From: Caldisericia bacterium | GTDB taxonomy: Bacteria > Caldisericota > Caldisericia > UBA6126 > JAGPKI01 | DNA: 20,708 bases | Assembly: GCA_018054005.1 (NCBI GenBank) | Contig: JAGPKI010000004.1 | Location: 1-20,708, forward strand | Reading direction: 5' to 3' | In this document: positions 7,615 to 16,097 of the stretch, piece by piece | Numbering within the stretch: the first letter of the stretch is position 1 | Layout of the letters: every line of letters begins with the position of its first letter | Notes under the pieces: generated by a model | Databases searched by the model: none | What the model saw: only the letters and a program-made list of their open reading frames with translations | Told to the model about the DNA's origin: nothing | Position numbers and translations under genes: made by a program

Positions 7615-9911
7615 TTCAGATAGGGTCTATTATTAACAAAAGGTACAAATTGATAGACAAAATTGGTATTGGTGGTATGGCTACAGTCTATATGGCAAGA
7701 GATATCCAGACAGGTGAGACATTTGCAGTAAAGATAATGGATTACAAAATGGCACAAGATAGAGAATTTTTAGATAGATTTGAAAAAGAAGTAAAAATTG
7801 GAATAACTCTTAATCATCCAAATATTGTTAAAGTCTATAGCTATGGAAAAGTGGATGGCAACTATTTTATTGTAATGGAATATGTTCAAGGTATAAATGT
7901 AAGACAATATCTTCGCCAATATGGTACCTTTAGATGGAAAGAAGCTTTAACGATTATGCTTCAAGTTTTATCTGCACTCTCTTACGCATATCATAAAGGT
8001 ATTCAGGCTCACAGAGATATTAAACCAGAAAATATAATGATTGACACAAAAACAATGTCAGTAAAAGTTATGGATTTTGGTATTGCTAAGATAGAAGGTA
8101 CTGACAGCACACAAACTGCTTTTGCATATACACCTCGCTATGCTTCTCCTGAACAACTAATGCCTTCGAAATATCAAAATAAAATAAGTTACACAACTGA
8201 TTTATTTTCCCTCTCGGTAGTCTTTTATGAAATGATAACCGGAAAACATCCATTTCCCGGGAATACTTCAGTTGAAATAATGGATAAAGTCTTAAATACT
8301 GTGCCTCTTTCACCATCTGTAATTAATCATGATGTACCTATTTGGGTTTCAAATATTATATTGAAATCTTTGAATCCAAATCCTAACTTGCGCTACCAAA
8401 ATCCTGAAGAAGTAGCTTTTGATATAAAAAGCAAAAAAGTTAAGACCAACACAAGTAGTGTAAAGCCAATACAGAAACACCAGACCATTCCTACCGAAAA
8501 ACCTTATATTCCAAAAAGTGAAAACAAAAATCTTCAAAAAATCTTAATTCCATCTATTGGAGCAGCATTAGCAGTATGTATTATTGTAATTGTAATTTGG
8601 ATGATTAATTTGTATTCTCCTAAATATGGAATTTTAGATTTAAAAACAAATCCTGATGATGCAAGTATCTATATTGATGGTGAATTACTTAAAGAGAAAA
8701 CCCCTGCTTTAATAAAGAATTTAGAAGTTGGTTATCACAATTTAACTTTTAAAAAAGATGGATATTTGGATTATGGAACTTTTATCGAAGTGAAGCATAA
8801 ACAAACTTACCCCTTTTCTGCTAATTTGACAAAACTAATTCCCGAAACAGATAATTATGGCTATCTTTTTATCTCTTCTACCCCTGAGGGTGCTGCTATT
8901 TATCTAAATAATGTATTCAAAAGTTTCACAGAGAAATTAGATCCAGGGAAAAAGATAAATTATATTAAACTTACTCCAGGCAAATATAAGTTAATATTAA
9001 CCAAGGATGGATATTATAGAGAGGATGGGGAAATAACTATTGAAAAGGGCAAAAAATTGAACCTTCATTATTCTTTGAGTATTATTCCAAAAAACATTTC
9101 TAAAGCTGAAAAAAAGGAATCCGAGAGACCAAAACCAACCCCAGGAACTAAAAAAGTTAATGAATATGGTATAGCAAGGATAGAATCAGAACCATCAGAT
9201 GCACTCGTATACTTAAATGATGTTTACATTGGCGATACTCCTATTGAATGTATTGAGAAAAGTGGAATATATAACATAAAACTCTCAAAAGAAGGTTATA
9301 TAGATACAGATGTTATTGAAATTGAAATTCCAGATGAAAACCAGAAAATAACTAAAAAAGTAACTCTCGTGCTTAATATTGGATATCCAACACTTGAATC
9401 TCCTGCAGATAAAAGTAGTAATATACCTTTAAATCCAGCTTTTTCATGGTCAAATGTAGAAAAAGCGGAGTTTTACGAGTTGGTTATTAAAGATAAATCC
9501 ACAGGAAAAGTATTATTCAATAGAAATAATCAGAAAATAACTTCTAATAAGTTCATTTTACCTTCTGGAATGTTGAATTATGGTAAAACATATTCTTGGC
9601 AAGTAGTTGCAGGTAATAAATATGGTTATGGTCCTCCTTCAAAGGAGTGGACATTCAAAACTATGGAAAAAGAAAAACCTTCACAAAAGATTTTAAAGGA
9701 AGAATATATCGTTAAGTTCAATAGTATACCGCCTGATGCAAGGATATATATTGACGAAATCTATACTGGTTCAAGTACTCCTGCAACATTCAAGGTTAAA
9801 AAAGGAATGCATAAAATATGGATCTGGAGAGATGGTTACAAAAGGTACGAAATTAATATTAATGTTGATAGAGACGGGCTTACAATAAATGTAAACTTAG
9901 AAAAACTTTGA
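7611..9911 (+). CDS. Receptor-type Ser/Thr protein kinase with PEGA and Fn3-like ectodomain
   Basis: A 766-residue PknB-like receptor kinase. The kinase domain (about 10-270) has GIGGMATVY, K41 in AVKIM, HRDIKPEN (134-141, D136), DFG (155-157) and ASPEQ in place of APE. All catalytic residues are present. A short linker leads to one membrane helix (about 311-333). Outside lie PEGA domains at about 339-400, 417-490 and 518-585, an Fn3-like domain (about 588-685) and a fourth PEGA domain (about 699-766). PEGA domains are common in bacterial surface proteins; PASTA repeats, usual in PknB, are absent, so this is not a standard muropeptide-sensing PrkC. The ATG at 7611 fits the usual kinase start; a modest AAAGG lies at 7594-7598. 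Its ectodomain types match those of the PP2C phosphatase just upstream, suggesting the two read the same outside signal. Confidence 0.92.
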   Translation: MIQIGSIINKRYKLIDKIGIGGMATVYMARDIQTGETFAVKIMDYKMAQDREFLDRFEKEVKIGITLNHPNIVKVYSYGKVDGNYFIVMEYVQGINVRQYLRQYGTFRWKEALTIMLQVLSALSYAYHKGIQAHRDIKPENIMIDTKTMSVKVMDFGIAKIEGTDSTQTAFAYTPRYASPEQLMPSKYQNKISYTTDLFSLSVVFYEMITGKHPFPGNTSVEIMDKVLNTVPLSPSVINHDVPIWVSNIILKSLNPNPNLRYQNPEEVAFDIKSKKVKTNTSSVKPIQKHQTIPTEKPYIPKSENKNLQKILIPSIGAALAVCIIVIVIWMINLYSPKYGILDLKTNPDDASIYIDGELLKEKTPALIKNLEVGYHNLTFKKDGYLDYGTFIEVKHKQTYPFSANLTKLIPETDNYGYLFISSTPEGAAIYLNNVFKSFTEKLDPGKKINYIKLTPGKYKLILTKDGYYREDGEITIEKGKKLNLHYSLSIIPKNISKAEKKESERPKPTPGTKKVNEYGIARIESEPSDALVYLNDVYIGDTPIECIEKSGIYNIKLSKEGYIDTDVIEIEIPDENQKITKKVTLVLNIGYPTLESPADKSSNIPLNPAFSWSNVEKAEFYELVIKDKSTGKVLFNRNNQKITSNKFILPSGMLNYGKTYSWQVVAGNKYGYGPPSKEWTFKTMEKEKPSQKILKEEYIVKFNSIPPDARIYIDEIYTGSSTPATFKVKKGMHKIWIWRDGYKRYEININVDRDGLTINVNLEKL

Positions 9912-10029
9912 TAGGGATTATCTTTAACTTTAAAAATGTTGATATTGTAAAGGTTATAATAAATTGTAAGGATAGAATTAATGTATTTTGAATGAAAGTT
10001 TGATACAATGCATTAAATGGAGGAATAAG
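9912..10029. other. 118-base gap between the signalling and surface blocks
   Basis: This is the longest spacer within the cluster. TATAAT at 9955-9960 looks like a -10 box, but no -35 box sits at proper spacing (TTGATA at 9939 is only ten bases away). An imperfect inverted repeat (TAACTTTA at 9925, TAAAGGTTA at 9949) has no T-run, so it is not a convincing terminator. A second promoter for the surface block is possible but unproven. Confidence 0.3.
10019..10023 (+). promoter_or_regulatory. Ribosome binding site that sets the start at 10030
   Basis: GGAGG at 10019-10023 is six bases before ATG 10030. The in-frame TTG at 9988 has no such site, and using it would place 14 polar residues before the signal peptide. 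The ATG is therefore preferred. Confidence 0.7.
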
Positions 10030-12930
10030 ATGGGTAAAAAAAGAATACTCCTTAAAATAATCATAATAATATTACTTTTATCTTTGATAAATATAAATCA
10101 TTTTTCTTTATTAGAAGCGTCTATTAATAATAGAGATACTCTTGGTAATGATCCATGGTTATCATATCTTCATGACAACCGAAATACAGGTTATTCTGAT
10201 TGTAAGTTATCCTCTTCGATAAATTATAAATGGTCTCTAAGTTGCCCAGGGGAGCAGTTTAGTGGCAAAGTTGCAATTATGGATGGAATTGTTTTTACTA
10301 CAAGTATGCTTGATCCTTCATCAAGAAATGGCGAAACGAGAATTCAAGCAATTGATATAAAAAGCGGAAAAGTTAAATGGTATAAAGATTTTTATGGAAG
10401 ACTTTGTTTTACAGGTATATCTATAGACCAAAAGAATAAAGATATTTATTTTGCAACAACAGATGGATGGAACAATCGTAGATATTCAAATGGTAATTCA
10501 ACAGTTTATTGCATATCTGCTCTAAATGGAGAAGAAGTATGGGAAACAAGTGTAGATGGAGCAATTTTTGGCTCTTTAGTCTTAAGTGATGAGTTTGTTT
10601 TTTGCCAGACCTTTTATGTTGATTGGATTGATGAATCAAATTGGGAATCAGAAGAGGGAGAAATAATTTGTTTTGATAAAGAAATTGGGGATGAAGTCTG
10701 GGAAACTGAATTGAATTCATCATGGATAAATGATTTTATGCATGATACTCCTCCTTGTCTGATTGGTGATTACATTATAGTACCTAATGATTCAGTTAAA
10801 GGTAATACTGATGAAGAAATTATCCAGGCTGGAATAAATGCAATAATGTATCTTATTATGCAAGATAATGGCGATATAGAATGGAAAATTGATAATTCAT
10901 ATAAAGATTATTCTCTTCCATCAGTTTCTTCTGATGATAAAAATATTTATGTGTCATGGACATCTTTTGATACCGATAAGGAGACTGCTGATTTATATGT
11001 AGAATCCTATTCTTTAAATAAAAAGAAAAATTGGTCTTTTAAACAGGAAAATTGTGTTAACTGGTGCTGTACACCAATGCAGGATGACAATAATATTTAT
11101 ATAAGATCTCGAGATGGTTACATCTTTTGCATAGATAAATCAAGCGGAAAGCTAAATTGGAAAAAGAATTGTTTCGAAGTTGCTGATGGTTCTGCTATGT
11201 GTATACTTGAAGGCTATCTTATTTGTGCTGGTTACGAATGGGAACAATTTATAACTAAAAAAAACAAATCTCTATTAGAAATTTTAGATTTAAAGAGTGG
11301 AAAAGTGCTCTGGGAAGATATAATTAATAATGATATAATAATTCAGATAGCCGCATATGACAAATACGTTATTTTTTCAGGTGTTAGTTCTATTTATTGT
11401 TACGAAGTTGAAATTCCTATCCTTGAAGTAAGTGATAATGAAATTGATTTTGGAGATGCAAAGAAGAGCGATAAATTAGAGAAGAAAATTAAAGTCTGGA
11501 ATTCAGGTAGTGGAGATTTGACTGGTGAAATCAAAACTCATGAAAGATGGATTAATATTGAGCCGGATAAAATTACCAAGAATTCTCAATATATCACAAT
11601 TAGTGTAGATACCGATGAGCTTGATTATGGTGAAAATAATGGAGAAATTGAAATAACAACTAATGGTGGAGATAAAAATATTCCTGTTTTAGTTAACATT
11701 ATTGATGATACTCCACCAGAATTAATTATTGATTATCCAGAAAACAATCTCAAAACAAAAGATAGTTTTATTTCCATATCTGGAAGAGCAATCGATGAAG
11801 AAAGTGGTATAGAGACAATTACAGTTAATGGTGAAGAGATTGATTTCGCTGATGATGGATATTTTGAAACAGATTCGTTAAATCTTAATATTGGAACTAA
11901 TAAATTTACCATAATTGCAACAAATAATGCTAAATTATCCACAAAAGTTGAAATAAAAGTTATCAGAGAAGAAATTGATACAACTCCCCCTGTTTTAGTA
12001 GTTCTAAATCCAAAAAGTAATATTTCAACAACAAAAGATAGTTTTATTTCCATATCTGGAAGAACAATCGATGAAGAAAGTGGTATAGAGACAATTACAG
12101 TTAATGGTGAAGAGATTGATTTCGCTGATGATGGATATTTTGAAACAGATTCGTTAAATCTTAATATTGGAACTAATAAATTTACCATAATTGCAACAAA
12201 TAATGCTAAATTATCCACAAAAGTTGAAATTTTGGTTATTAGAGATATTGAGCCCCCAATCTTAACAATACTAAGTCCTACAGATAATGAAATAGTGTAT
12301 ACAGATACAATCACTGTTTCAGGATATGCAATAGACCAGGATTCTGGAGTTTCAAAAGTTTATGTAAACAATTTAGAAATAGATTTATTAGATGATAGTA
12401 AATTTTCAAGTAAAGTTACTTTAAAACCTGGGTCTAACTTGCTCAATATTAAAGCAATCGATAAAACAGGAAATGAGGCAGAAGTATGGAGAACTGTCAT
12501 CTATAAAAAGAAAAAGATTATTAGTATAATTCTTACAATTGGTGAGAAAATTGCGTTTATTGACAATGAACCTCATATTTTAGATGCTCCTCCTATAATT
12601 AGAAATGGTAGGACCCTTGTCCCTATTCGATTTATAGCAGAAGCCTTTGGAGCAGAAGTTAAATTTATTCCTCATCCAACAAATGAAGTTCAAATAAAAT
12701 ACAAAGACAAATTTATTCATTTATGGATTAATAGTAAAAAAGCTAAAATAGAATATCCTCCTGAATCTGAAAAACCATCAGAAGTAATTACTTTAGAAAC
12801 TCCGCCAATAATCATAAACGGTAGAACCTTAGTTCCTTTAAGATTTATTGGAGAAACCTTAGGAGCAAAAGTAGACTGGAACTCTAATACTCAGACAATT
12901 ACTTTGACTCTGGAGGAAGTGTATGAATAA
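10030..12930 (+). CDS. Secreted PQQ-type propeller protein with ASH, Ig-like and copper-amine-oxidase-N-like domains
   Basis: A 966-residue secreted protein. A signal peptide (about 1-31, basic start then a long Ile/Leu core) is followed by a PQQ-like beta-propeller (about 45-458) with repeats such as IDIKSGKVKW, ISALNGEEVW, FDKEIGDEVW, IDKSSGKLNW and LDLKSGKVLW. Next come an ASH/HYDIN-like domain (about 462-555), three Ig-like domains (about 559-643, 650-736, 740-825) and a C-terminal copper-amine-oxidase-N-like pair (about 835-966) with GRTLVPIRFIAEAFGAEV and GRTLVPLRFIGETLGAKV. The last module is a common surface-protein module and not an enzyme. The first two Ig-like domains are almost identical. 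The protein is not a PQQ dehydrogenase: no catalytic part is present. The stop overlaps the next gene by eight bases. It may be an outer scaffold or ligand for the VWA or PEGA receptors (inference). Confidence 0.87.
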   Translation: MGKKRILLKIIIIILLLSLININHFSLLEASINNRDTLGNDPWLSYLHDNRNTGYSDCKLSSSINYKWSLSCPGEQFSGKVAIMDGIVFTTSMLDPSSRNGETRIQAIDIKSGKVKWYKDFYGRLCFTGISIDQKNKDIYFATTDGWNNRRYSNGNSTVYCISALNGEEVWETSVDGAIFGSLVLSDEFVFCQTFYVDWIDESNWESEEGEIICFDKEIGDEVWETELNSSWINDFMHDTPPCLIGDYIIVPNDSVKGNTDEEIIQAGINAIMYLIMQDNGDIEWKIDNSYKDYSLPSVSSDDKNIYVSWTSFDTDKETADLYVESYSLNKKKNWSFKQENCVNWCCTPMQDDNNIYIRSRDGYIFCIDKSSGKLNWKKNCFEVADGSAMCILEGYLICAGYEWEQFITKKNKSLLEILDLKSGKVLWEDIINNDIIIQIAAYDKYVIFSGVSSIYCYEVEIPILEVSDNEIDFGDAKKSDKLEKKIKVWNSGSGDLTGEIKTHERWINIEPDKITKNSQYITISVDTDELDYGENNGEIEITTNGGDKNIPVLVNIIDDTPPELIIDYPENNLKTKDSFISISGRAIDEESGIETITVNGEEIDFADDGYFETDSLNLNIGTNKFTIIATNNAKLSTKVEIKVIREEIDTTPPVLVVLNPKSNISTTKDSFISISGRTIDEESGIETITVNGEEIDFADDGYFETDSLNLNIGTNKFTIIATNNAKLSTKVEILVIRDIEPPILTILSPTDNEIVYTDTITVSGYAIDQDSGVSKVYVNNLEIDLLDDSKFSSKVTLKPGSNLLNIKAIDKTGNEAEVWRTVIYKKKKIISIILTIGEKIAFIDNEPHILDAPPIIRNGRTLVPIRFIAEAFGAEVKFIPHPTNEVQIKYKDKFIHLWINSKKAKIEYPPESEKPSEVITLETPPIIINGRTLVPLRFIGETLGAKVDWNSNTQTITLTLEEVYE
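11754..11954 (+). repeat. Near-identical Ig-domain repeat, copy 1
   Basis: This 201-base segment matches 12030-12230 with one difference that I see (G at 11788, A at 12064, changing Ala to Thr). The period is 276 bases, or 92 codons, so the reading frame is kept. It encodes most of the first Ig-like domain. Confidence 0.95.
12030..12230 (+). repeat. Near-identical Ig-domain repeat, copy 2
   Basis: Second copy of the repeat at 11754-11954. The flanking linker codons differ sharply, so identity stops at both ends. The third Ig-like domain that follows is clearly diverged, marking this pair as a recent duplication or conversion. Confidence 0.95.
12619..12698 (+). repeat. 80-base exact repeat shared with 19323-19402
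   Basis: These 80 bases are identical to 19323-19402, inside the first copper-amine-oxidase-N-like repeat of two otherwise diverged genes. They encode the PIRFIAEAFGAEV-to-HPTNEVQI block. Sequence on either side is clearly different at DNA level. Confidence 0.93.
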
Positions 12931-15900
12931 AATTATTAAAAAGGTATTTGTTTTATTATTCATCATTTTTTTTATACTTGAAACTTTATTGTTTAGTGTA
13001 TCAGCAGTAACAACTGTTGTTGTAGATAATTCTAAAGTAGCAATTAGTGAAATAATAACAACCGATTATCCAAAAGTAAAAGTAACAGTCTCAGTTGTAG
13101 ATAGGAACGAAGAACCTATAGAGAATTTAACTATTAATGATTTTAGAGTTTATGAGAATGGTATAAAAAGAAAAATTATTTCTGTCCGCTCCTTAAAAGG
13201 CACAAAACCATTGTCAATTATTATGTTATTAGACATAAGTGGCAGTATGCAAGGCGAACCAATAGTGGAACTGAAAAGTGCAGCTATAGAATTTATTCGA
13301 TTAATGCCAGACAACTGGAAAGTGCAATTAATACTATTTAATGAATACATAAATAATATTTATGGTAGCTTTATTTCAAATAAAATTGAATTGATCTCTA
13401 CAATATCTCAGATATCCGCAGGAGGAGCTACAAATCTTCACAATGTTCTTAATTTGTCTTACAGTATATCGAAGCAAACAAAAGATAGCGATGCAATAGT
13501 TGTTTTTTCTGATGGAGTTGATACAATGAATGTCTCTGGATCAAGAGAAAAAGCTATAAAAGGATCTTTGGGTTGCAAAGCCCCAATATACTCAATAGGT
13601 TACCTTGGCTACAATCCTCAATACGGCTCAATCGATGAAGAGTTATTAAAAACAATATCATCAAATACTCGAGGCCGTTTCTATAAAACTCCATCTTTAA
13701 ATGAAATTAATGAATTATACCAAAGAATATCAAGAATTTTAAATAATCAATACGAGATTATTTATGTGTCAGAGGCTGAAGGGCATAAAGGTGAAGGAGT
13801 AAACGTTAGAATTGCTAACCTTGACAAAGAAACCAATGAATGGACTTATGGAGATAGAGATTATAATTTACCGGAGGAAGGAACAAATGTTCCTATATTA
13901 CTTGTTCATGGTTGGAATTTATTATCATTAAAACCGTTTTCTCCCGTCGATTGCTGGAAAGATTATATTTCTTATTTTAGTATAGATCCTGCAACTAATT
14001 CATTATTAATTGGAAAAGAAGAAGTAGGAAAATTTGTAGATATTGTTTTTATTGACGAAGCAAATGCCAAATATGGCGAAAAGCATATGTTTTGGAAAAT
14101 GGATATGAACAAGGTTATGAAAGTTAAGAATAAAAGTTTTAATAGTTTAAAAAACAAAGTAATATACATAAGTAATTATTCATTAATCACAGATTTATCA
14201 ATATTAGAAGGAACTCATAGATCTATTACAACATACGCAAAAAATCTTGCCGATGAAGTTTCCATGATTATTGAAAGAGAAAAAGTTCAAAAAGTTGATA
14301 TTATTGCTCACAGTATGGGTGGATTAGTAGCAAGATCTTATATTGAATGTAGTGATTTTGGTTTAAAGATGTATGATCAAAGTAAACCTGTGCCTGTAAG
14401 AAGATTAATAATGCTTGGAACACCAAACCATGGTGTTTTAAAAAATGTATTGGATAATTATTATGAAGGACTAAATAAATTATTAGAATCATTAGTTGAT
14501 TATTCAACAAATATTCATCTTTTAAATTTATCTAATGCTGAAACAGATTCAATCAAAGAATTAATTGATTTAATGCTAAAGAAGAAATATATAGGAAATT
14601 TCTCTGATCGCGAATTAGTAACAAATAGTGAATTTCTAAATATCCTTAATTATGGGAAAAGATATCCAAGAAACAAGGATAAAAAAAGAGAAATATTAAA
14701 TCCAGATGTTCACTATGTTACAATTGCTGGAATTGCACCATTACACATTGATTTAGTGATATTTCCAACTATAGACTATTGGTTTGATAAATACTTAAAA
14801 GGGGAGGGTTCAGATGGTTTTATAAGATCGGATAGTGTATATTTAAAAGAAGCAGACCAATATTATTTTCTCTGGACAGATCACTCGGGTTTAAGAACAA
14901 AAGAAGAAGTTTTTCAAATGGTCAAAGCTATACAAAGATATGGTTATGTTAAAAGAATGCAAGACTACTGGGATTTAAAGACAGGTTATAAATGGGAGTT
15001 ATTAACTGTATTCTTGAGAAGTCCAGCTATCCTTATTATTTCGGATGAAAAAGGAAATAAAATTGATAATTTTGAGTTAATATTACCAGAAAAGAAGATA
15101 AAAAATGCATATTATGATTTTGAAACAAACTCGTTTACAGTATTAAACCCAAAAGGAAGATATGATTTTAACGTATTAGGAACAGGTAGAGGATACTATA
15201 CTTTATCGGTTTTCGGAAATATTAATAAGAAAAACTTTTTTTACGAAGCTAAAAAAGTCCCTGTTAAAAAAGGTCAATTAGATATATTTTCTATTAATTT
15301 GTCTTCTTTAGCAAACGGTGCTAAAATTAAGAGAGATTTAAATGCTGACGGAGTTACTGATAAAGAGTATGTTTCGCCTCCAAATGTATCGAAAGTTAAT
15401 TTTTCTTTTGAAAGCCCAAAAATTAATTTAAATTGGAGTGCATCAGAACAAACTTTATCAAGTATTTCAAAATATAATTTATATGAATTTAATCCGAAAT
15501 ATAAAACATCAAAAATTATTTCCATTCCTAAGACAAAAAACTCTTCTTCATATAGACTATCGAATCCATCGGACTATAGAGCCTTTGCTCTATTGACTGT
15601 TGATGAGGAAAATTCATGGAATCAATCGCTAACGACAGATATTTTTACTCAAGGAGATTTTAATGAAGTTAAATCTGGATACAATTCATCATTATTAACT
15701 AATTTAATAAATATATCTATAAAAAATATAATAATTGTTTTTTCAATACTTATTTTAGTATTTGCTCTTGTTATATTAATACTAACTTCATTACAAAAAC
15801 CAAGAGAAGTTTCACTTTTAACTGAAGAAGGAACAATCATACCAATAAAAAGAACTCCATTCATGTTTGGTAGAATACCTGATTGTAATGTTAAATTGAA

Positions 15901-16081
15901 CGATTTAGAAGTTAGTAGAATGCATGCTGAAATAATTAAGGTGAATAATCAATTTTATATACGTGATTTAAATAGTCTTAATGGTGTATTTGTAAATAAT
16001 AAAAGAATAAAAAATGAAATGCTTAGGAATAACGATCAAATTAAGATTGGAAAAAGGGTTTTTACTTTTAACCTAAAATAA
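12923..16081 (+). CDS. VWA-lipase/esterase-membrane-FHA fusion protein
   Basis: A 1052-residue protein with an unusual order. Signal peptide or anchor (about 5-28); VWA domain (about 95-280) with an intact MIDAS (D104-I-S106-G-S108, T170, D197-G198); an alpha/beta hydrolase (about 320-680) with HGWN at 329-332, the nucleophile elbow AHSMGG (S464), D631 in GSDGF and H654 in DHSGL, giving a credible Ser-Asp-His triad of lipase type; a beta-rich part with a calcium-loop-like DLNADGVTD (805-813); an Fn3-like part; a membrane helix (about 936-960); and an FHA domain (about 965-1052; G983-R984, S998, H1001, N1020-G1021). The hydrolase should lie outside and the FHA inside. It may cut lipid or ester bonds at the surface, tied to phosphothreonine signals inside. 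GGAGG at 12912-12916 supports the ATG, which overlaps the previous gene by eight bases. Confidence 0.85.
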   Translation: MNKIIKKVFVLLFIIFFILETLLFSVSAVTTVVVDNSKVAISEIITTDYPKVKVTVSVVDRNEEPIENLTINDFRVYENGIKRKIISVRSLKGTKPLSIIMLLDISGSMQGEPIVELKSAAIEFIRLMPDNWKVQLILFNEYINNIYGSFISNKIELISTISQISAGGATNLHNVLNLSYSISKQTKDSDAIVVFSDGVDTMNVSGSREKAIKGSLGCKAPIYSIGYLGYNPQYGSIDEELLKTISSNTRGRFYKTPSLNEINELYQRISRILNNQYEIIYVSEAEGHKGEGVNVRIANLDKETNEWTYGDRDYNLPEEGTNVPILLVHGWNLLSLKPFSPVDCWKDYISYFSIDPATNSLLIGKEEVGKFVDIVFIDEANAKYGEKHMFWKMDMNKVMKVKNKSFNSLKNKVIYISNYSLITDLSILEGTHRSITTYAKNLADEVSMIIEREKVQKVDIIAHSMGGLVARSYIECSDFGLKMYDQSKPVPVRRLIMLGTPNHGVLKNVLDNYYEGLNKLLESLVDYSTNIHLLNLSNAETDSIKELIDLMLKKKYIGNFSDRELVTNSEFLNILNYGKRYPRNKDKKREILNPDVHYVTIAGIAPLHIDLVIFPTIDYWFDKYLKGEGSDGFIRSDSVYLKEADQYYFLWTDHSGLRTKEEVFQMVKAIQRYGYVKRMQDYWDLKTGYKWELLTVFLRSPAILIISDEKGNKIDNFELILPEKKIKNAYYDFETNSFTVLNPKGRYDFNVLGTGRGYYTLSVFGNINKKNFFYEAKKVPVKKGQLDIFSINLSSLANGAKIKRDLNADGVTDKEYVSPPNVSKVNFSFESPKINLNWSASEQTLSSISKYNLYEFNPKYKTSKIISIPKTKNSSSYRLSNPSDYRAFALLTVDEENSWNQSLTTDIFTQGDFNEVKSGYNSSLLTNLINISIKNIIIVFSILILVFALVILILTSLQKPREVSLLTEEGTIIPIKRTPFMFGRIPDCNVKLNDLEVSRMHAEIIKVNNQFYIRDLNSLNGVFVNNKRIKNEMLRNNDQIKIGKRVFTFNLK

Positions 16082-16097
16082 GGAGGTAGAATTTATA

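Noticed and set aside
7560..7757. Minus-strand open frame across the phosphatase-kinase junction
   Set aside because: It overlaps the conserved kinase glycine loop on the other strand and shows no protein-like composition.
506..9911. Type VI or ESX secretion regulatory module, or a TerY-P stress/defence triad
   Set aside because: Kinase, PP2C, FHA and VWA parts overlap with these, but no secretion structural gene, WXG100 protein, TerD or MoxR gene is in the window, and the VWA proteins here are membrane-anchored.
9925..9957. Rho-independent terminator after the kinase gene
   Set aside because: The inverted repeat is imperfect, AT-rich and lacks a following T-run.
9988..10029. Upstream TTG start for the PQQ-propeller protein
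   Set aside because: No ribosome site precedes it, and it would put a polar stretch ahead of the signal peptide; ATG 10030 has GGAGG at proper distance.
11754..12230. CRISPR-like or transposon repeat
   Set aside because: The repeat is coding, in frame and within a protein domain, with no short spacer pattern or inverted ends.
11733..12314. A 193-codon open frame on the minus strand
   Set aside because: It lies antisense to the duplicated Ig domains; its internal repeat is just the mirror of the 201-base duplication, and it has no recognisable domain.
12535..12930. Copper amine oxidase enzyme
   Set aside because: Only the small N-terminal-type repeat found on many surface proteins is present; there is no catalytic domain or copper site.
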